Assembly: GCA_021775795.1 (NCBI GenBank)
Contig: JAJFHB010000510.1
Coordinates: 1 to 7,904 of the forward strand
Length of the DNA: 7,904 nucleotides
Direction: 5' to 3'
Source: Hyphomicrobiales bacterium
GTDB lineage: Bacteria; Pseudomonadota; Alphaproteobacteria; Rhizobiales; JAJFHB01
Positions 6,020 to 7,904 of this stretch are shown piece after piece; within the stretch, counting starts at the first letter, position 1, and each line of letters begins with the position of its first letter. The notes under the pieces were generated by a model. It searched no databases and was not told where the DNA came from. It saw nothing but the letters and a program-made list of their open reading frames with translations. Position numbers and translations under genes: made by a program.

Positions 6020-6039
6020 TGTTCAACTATTTGTGAACA
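6020..6039. promoter_or_regulatory. Candidate operator TGTTCA-N8-TGAACA between divergent genes
   Basis: TGTTCA (6020-6025) and TGAACA (6034-6039) form a perfect six-base inverted repeat with an eight-base AT-rich spacer, roughly midway between the cytochrome c' start (5895) and the thioesterase start (6145). A further TGTTCA half-site occurs at 5955-5960. Site length and symmetry suit a dimeric helix-turn-helix regulator. It does not match the alphaproteobacterial LexA box (a direct GTTC-N7-GTTC repeat) or FNR/NnrR (TTGAT-N4-ATCAA). Confidence 0.4.
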
Positions 6040-6056
6040 AAAATTTCCTGAAGACC

Positions 6057-6101
6057 CGGATGAATGTAAAAGGCATCCGTAATGCCCGTGTCAGGGATGC
6101 C
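6057..6101 (+). promoter_or_regulatory. Two mutually exclusive leader hairpins upstream of the thioesterase gene
   Basis: CGGATG (6057-6062) can pair with CATCCG (6074-6079), loop 11. The overlapping GGCATCC (6072-6078) can instead pair with GGATGCC (6095-6101), loop 16. Only one can form at a time. This lies 28-70 bases before the ribosome-binding site of the thioesterase gene and would be in its leader if transcription starts near 6040-6055. No T-run follows, and it does not resemble a riboswitch class I know. The arms are short, so chance is a real alternative. Confidence 0.25.
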
Positions 6102-6128
6102 ATCAAAGGCGCTTGCAGGGAACCGGCC

Positions 6129-6135
6129 AGAGGAG
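6129..6135 (+). promoter_or_regulatory. Ribosome-binding site fixing the thioesterase start at 6145
   Basis: AGAGGAG ends nine bases before ATG 6145. An in-frame ATG at 6082 would make a protein 21 residues longer but has no comparable site, and its extra residues (MPVSGMPSKALAGNRPEEQIF) do not fit the family. Confidence 0.75.
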
Positions 6136-6144
6136 CAAATTTTT

Positions 6145-6534
6145 ATGAGTGAGAAATTCGGTGTCGGCGAGACCTATACCTTCAAGCTGACCTCAGAGGC
6201 ACGTCACAGCGCCGTCGCCTACGGTAACGAGGGTGTGGATGTTGTGGCAACGCCAGCCCTTGTTGGCATGCTGGAAATACCTTGCCACATGTATCTCATG
6301 GAGCGGCTGAACGCAGGCGAGGGGACCGTTGGCACGAAGGTAAATGTCGAACATCTCGCAGCAGCGCCGACTGGTGCTGACATTGAGGCTCATGCCAGAG
6401 TTGCAATCGTCGAGGGACGAAAGATCACATTCGACGTGGAAGCGCTCTGGGGAGAGATGGTGCTGATGCGTGGCCAACACCAGCGCGCCATAGTTGAGCT
6501 TGAACGCTTCTTCGCCGGACTACCTAAGCTGTGA
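6145..6534 (+). CDS. FlK-type hotdog-fold acyl-CoA thioesterase
   Basis: This 129-residue single-domain hotdog protein hydrolyses an acyl-CoA thioester in the cytosol, by family. The overall pattern, with VVATPALVGMLE (33-44), VGTKVNVEHLAAAPTG (62-77), ARVAIVEGRKITFDVEA (84-100) and a C-terminal HQRAIVELERF (112-122), matches FlK-like thioesterases. The triad of Streptomyces cattleya FlK (Thr42, Glu50, His76) maps onto Thr36, Glu44 and His70 with identical spacing. FlK hydrolyses fluoroacetyl-CoA, but most homologues in ordinary bacteria have unknown acyl-CoA substrates and nothing here points to fluorine metabolism. The start at 6145 is set by the ribosome-binding site at 6129-6135. The gene is alone on its strand, divergent from the cytochrome c' operon and convergent with the YghU-type gene 43 bases downstream. 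Confidence 0.87.
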   Translation: MSEKFGVGETYTFKLTSEARHSAVAYGNEGVDVVATPALVGMLEIPCHMYLMERLNAGEGTVGTKVNVEHLAAAPTGADIEAHARVAIVEGRKITFDVEALWGEMVLMRGQHQRAIVELERFFAGLPKL

Positions 6535-6577
6535 CGTGATTTTGCTGTGCGCCCGACACTGAGCGCCCGTTGAAGCG

Positions 6578-7462
6578 TCAGTCTTGTGCCTCTTCGGGTT
6601 CCAACTTGTCTTGTGTTCTCGTCTCGAAGTCACTTGCGGCGTGGCGCTCACGGAGCTGTTCTTCCAGAGGCCCATTGGCCCGATTGACCATACGACCGCG
6701 CTTTACGGTTTCGCGCATCGCGATCTCGCCTGCCCAACGGTTCACGTGTTCATACGATTGTGCGTCAATGAACTCCGCTGCATCGTAAACTTTGCCGGCA
6801 ACCAGGCCGCCATACCAGGGCCAGATTGAAATGTCGGCAATTGTATAGTCATCACCACACATAAACCGGTTGTCCGCCAGGCGGCGATCCAGCACATCCA
6901 ACTGCCGTTTCACTTCCATCGTAAAGCGGTCAATGGCGTATTCGATCCGATGCGGTGCATAGCGATAAAAATGACCGAAACCACCACCGAGATAGGGAGC
7001 GCTTCCCATTTGCCAGAACAACCAGGAAAGGCACTCTGCCCGAAGAGCGGGATCTTTGGGCATGAGCGCGCCAAATTTTTCGGCGAGGTAAAGCAGAATT
7101 GCGCCGGATTCAAAGACCCGTGTTGACGGTGATGTCGAGTGGTCCACAAGGGCTGGAATTTTGGAATTCGGATTGGCGTCGACAAAGCCGCTGCCAAACT
7201 GATCTCCCTCACCGATCCTGATCAGGTACGCGTCATACTCGGCGCCTTCGAAACCAAGAGCCAGCAACTCTTCCAGCATAATCGTAACTTTGACGCCGTT
7301 TGGAGTTGCAAGAGAATATAGCTGAAGCGGATGCTCTCCCACAGGCAGCTCTTTGTCGTGGGTTGGGCCAGCAATGGGGCGATTAATGTTTGCAAAGACC
7401 CCGCCGCTCTCAGAAACCCATTTCCAGACCTTGGGTGGCTCGTAGGATGATGGTTCGTTCAT
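6578..7462 (-). CDS. yghU: YghU-type glutathione-dependent disulfide-bond oxidoreductase (Nu-class GST)
   Basis: This 294-residue protein follows E. coli YghU almost segment by segment: KVWKW, GGVFANINRPIAGPTH (21-35), LPVGEHPLQLYSLATPNG (39-56), KVTIMLEELLALG, the cis-proline loop NSKIPAL (99-105, Pro103), VFESGAILLYLAEKFG (116-131), LGGGFGHFYRYAP, TIADISIWPW in the C-terminal domain, and KRGRMVNRANGPL...RHAASDFETRT at the end. In E. coli the protein binds two glutathione molecules and reduces disulfides rather than conjugating; Thr53 and Asn55 of TPNG correspond to its glutathione-site residues. The extra tail after DFETRTQDK is only a few residues longer than in E. coli. ATG 7462 is chosen because family similarity begins there and an AGGG lies upstream. 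An in-frame ATG at 7528 would add 22 unlike, basic residues. It ends 43 bases from the convergent thioesterase gene. Confidence 0.95.
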   Translation of the reverse strand: MNEPSSYEPPKVWKWVSESGGVFANINRPIAGPTHDKELPVGEHPLQLYSLATPNGVKVTIMLEELLALGFEGAEYDAYLIRIGEGDQFGSGFVDANPNSKIPALVDHSTSPSTRVFESGAILLYLAEKFGALMPKDPALRAECLSWLFWQMGSAPYLGGGFGHFYRYAPHRIEYAIDRFTMEVKRQLDVLDRRLADNRFMCGDDYTIADISIWPWYGGLVAGKVYDAAEFIDAQSYEHVNRWAGEIAMRETVKRGRMVNRANGPLEEQLRERHAASDFETRTQDKLEPEEAQD

Positions 7463-7591
7463 TCTAACCCTGTGCTCTGTCTTGTTGCTTGATGGGGAAC
7501 GTGTACGACAACATGTGAAGTTGTGCACTTGTTGATTTCCGGCGGATCAATCCGACCTCAACACCGGAGAGCAATACTTGCTTTCTATCGG

Positions 7592-7618
7592 TTCCGGTAT
7601 CAAGTCGCCTGACCGGAA
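7592..7618 (-). terminator. Weak terminator-like stem downstream of the PhyH-family gene
   Basis: TTCCGGT (7592-7598) and ACCGGAA (7612-7618) form a perfect seven-base inverted repeat with a 13-base loop, six bases beyond the stop of the dioxygenase gene. No T-run follows on the minus strand, so it may only stabilise the 3' end. A further ACCGGA at 7563-7568 can compete for the same arm. Confidence 0.25.
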
Positions 7619-7624
7619 AGTGAT

Positions 7625-7904
7625 CTAGATATTCAGTTCACCGACTGTCTCTTCGCCGCAGCGGATGTTGGCGCGGGGTTCCCCTGTGGCGCCATACCCG
7701 CCCCACGGGCTGAAGCCCAGGAGCTTGAGAAGTTCGGGCTCAAGCTCGGCAACCACATCTTTTCGGGTTCCATAAGGGTAATTGTCCATTTGACGGAACT
7801 GGGGGCCGCAGTAATAGGTCGCAATTCCATAGCGTGGGCCCTTCGAACGGTTGAAGTCTGCCGCGTGCCAGGTGCGTCCCTCAAATACCAGAGCCGTTCC
7901 GGCT
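7625..7904 (-). CDS. Phytanoyl-CoA dioxygenase (PhyH) family protein, 5' end cut by window edge
   Basis: The minus strand is open from the window edge to TAG at 7627-7625, giving the last 92 residues; the start lies beyond the right edge. The visible part resembles the C-terminal half of a non-heme Fe(II)/2-oxoglutarate oxygenase of the PhyH family. GTALVFEGRTWHAADFN (2-18) carries the distal iron-ligand His13, and PRYGIATYY (23-31) carries Arg24, the expected 2-oxoglutarate-binding arginine, followed by a conserved-looking PQFRQMDNYPYGT segment (35-46). The proximal His-x-Asp motif would be in the missing part. Such enzymes hydroxylate diverse small molecules, so no substrate is proposed. 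Downstream is a weak hairpin, then the YghU-type gene on the same strand, whose ATG is 162 bases away. Confidence 0.8.
   Translation of the reverse strand, partial: AGTALVFEGRTWHAADFNRSKGPRYGIATYYCGPQFRQMDNYPYGTRKDVVAELEPELLKLLGFSPWGGYGATGEPRANIRCGEETVGELNI

Noticed and set aside
6020..6039. LexA (SOS) box
   Set aside because: The alphaproteobacterial LexA site is a direct GTTC-N7-GTTC repeat; this is an inverted repeat with different spacing.
6057..6101. Fluoride riboswitch upstream of the FlK-like gene
   Set aside because: Tempting because FlK acts on fluoroacetyl-CoA, but the crcB-motif core and pseudoknot elements are not recognisable.
7633..7884. An 83-codon minus-strand open frame at the right edge
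   Set aside because: It is in a different frame from the PhyH-like sequence, which shows the iron and 2-oxoglutarate ligands and runs to the window edge.

Overview
The window looks like chromosomal DNA of a proteobacterium, most likely an alphaproteobacterium. The basis is a base composition somewhat above 50% GC by eye, a periplasmic cytochrome c' next to a four-helix cytochrome b561, a YghU-type glutathione transferase very close to the E. coli protein, and genes packed densely on both strands. No phage, transposase, integrase, CRISPR, rRNA or tRNA sequence is visible. The taxonomic call is inference.

Layout, left to right. (1) The 3' part of a DUF899 thioredoxin-like protein on the plus strand (2-589) runs off the left edge. 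(2) It converges on a DkgB-like aldo/keto reductase on the minus strand (599-1423). (3) A compact divergent control region (about 1424-1612) holds a candidate promoter in each direction and a perfect 7+2+7 palindrome inside the plus-strand promoter spacer. (4) A thiamine-diphosphate 2-oxoacid decarboxylase of the AruI (5-guanidino-2-oxopentanoate decarboxylase) type lies at 1613-3229 on the plus strand. (5) A minus-strand pair follows: a glutathione S-transferase (3742-4416) and, 11 bases downstream, a conserved-looking protein of unknown function (3245-3730). (6) About 290 bases without an intact gene (4417-4710) may hold a decayed coding remnant. (7) A minus-strand cytochrome c'/cytochrome b561 pair (5398-5895 and 4711-5328) has a strong hairpin between its genes. 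(8) A divergent control region (5896-6144) holds a TGTTCA-N8-TGAACA palindrome and overlapping hairpins. (9) A FlK-type hotdog acyl-CoA thioesterase (6145-6534) is on the plus strand. (10) A YghU-type glutathione-dependent disulfide-bond oxidoreductase (6578-7462) is on the minus strand. (11) The last 92 codons of a phytanoyl-CoA dioxygenase-family protein (7625-7904, minus strand) run off the right edge.

There is no single obvious pathway. The shared themes are thiol/glutathione redox chemistry (DUF899, GST, YghU), carbonyl handling (2-oxoacid decarboxylase producing an aldehyde, aldo/keto reductase reducing it), acyl-CoA chemistry (thioesterase, PhyH) and a cytochrome c' system that in other bacteria is tied to nitric oxide tolerance or electron transfer. 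The most plausible functional couple is the divergent decarboxylase and reductase, which share one control region. The least explained item is the unknown protein next to the GST. I found no convincing new multi-gene system. The best leads are that unknown protein, the two divergent operator regions, the hairpin between the cytochrome genes and the alternative hairpins upstream of the thioesterase.
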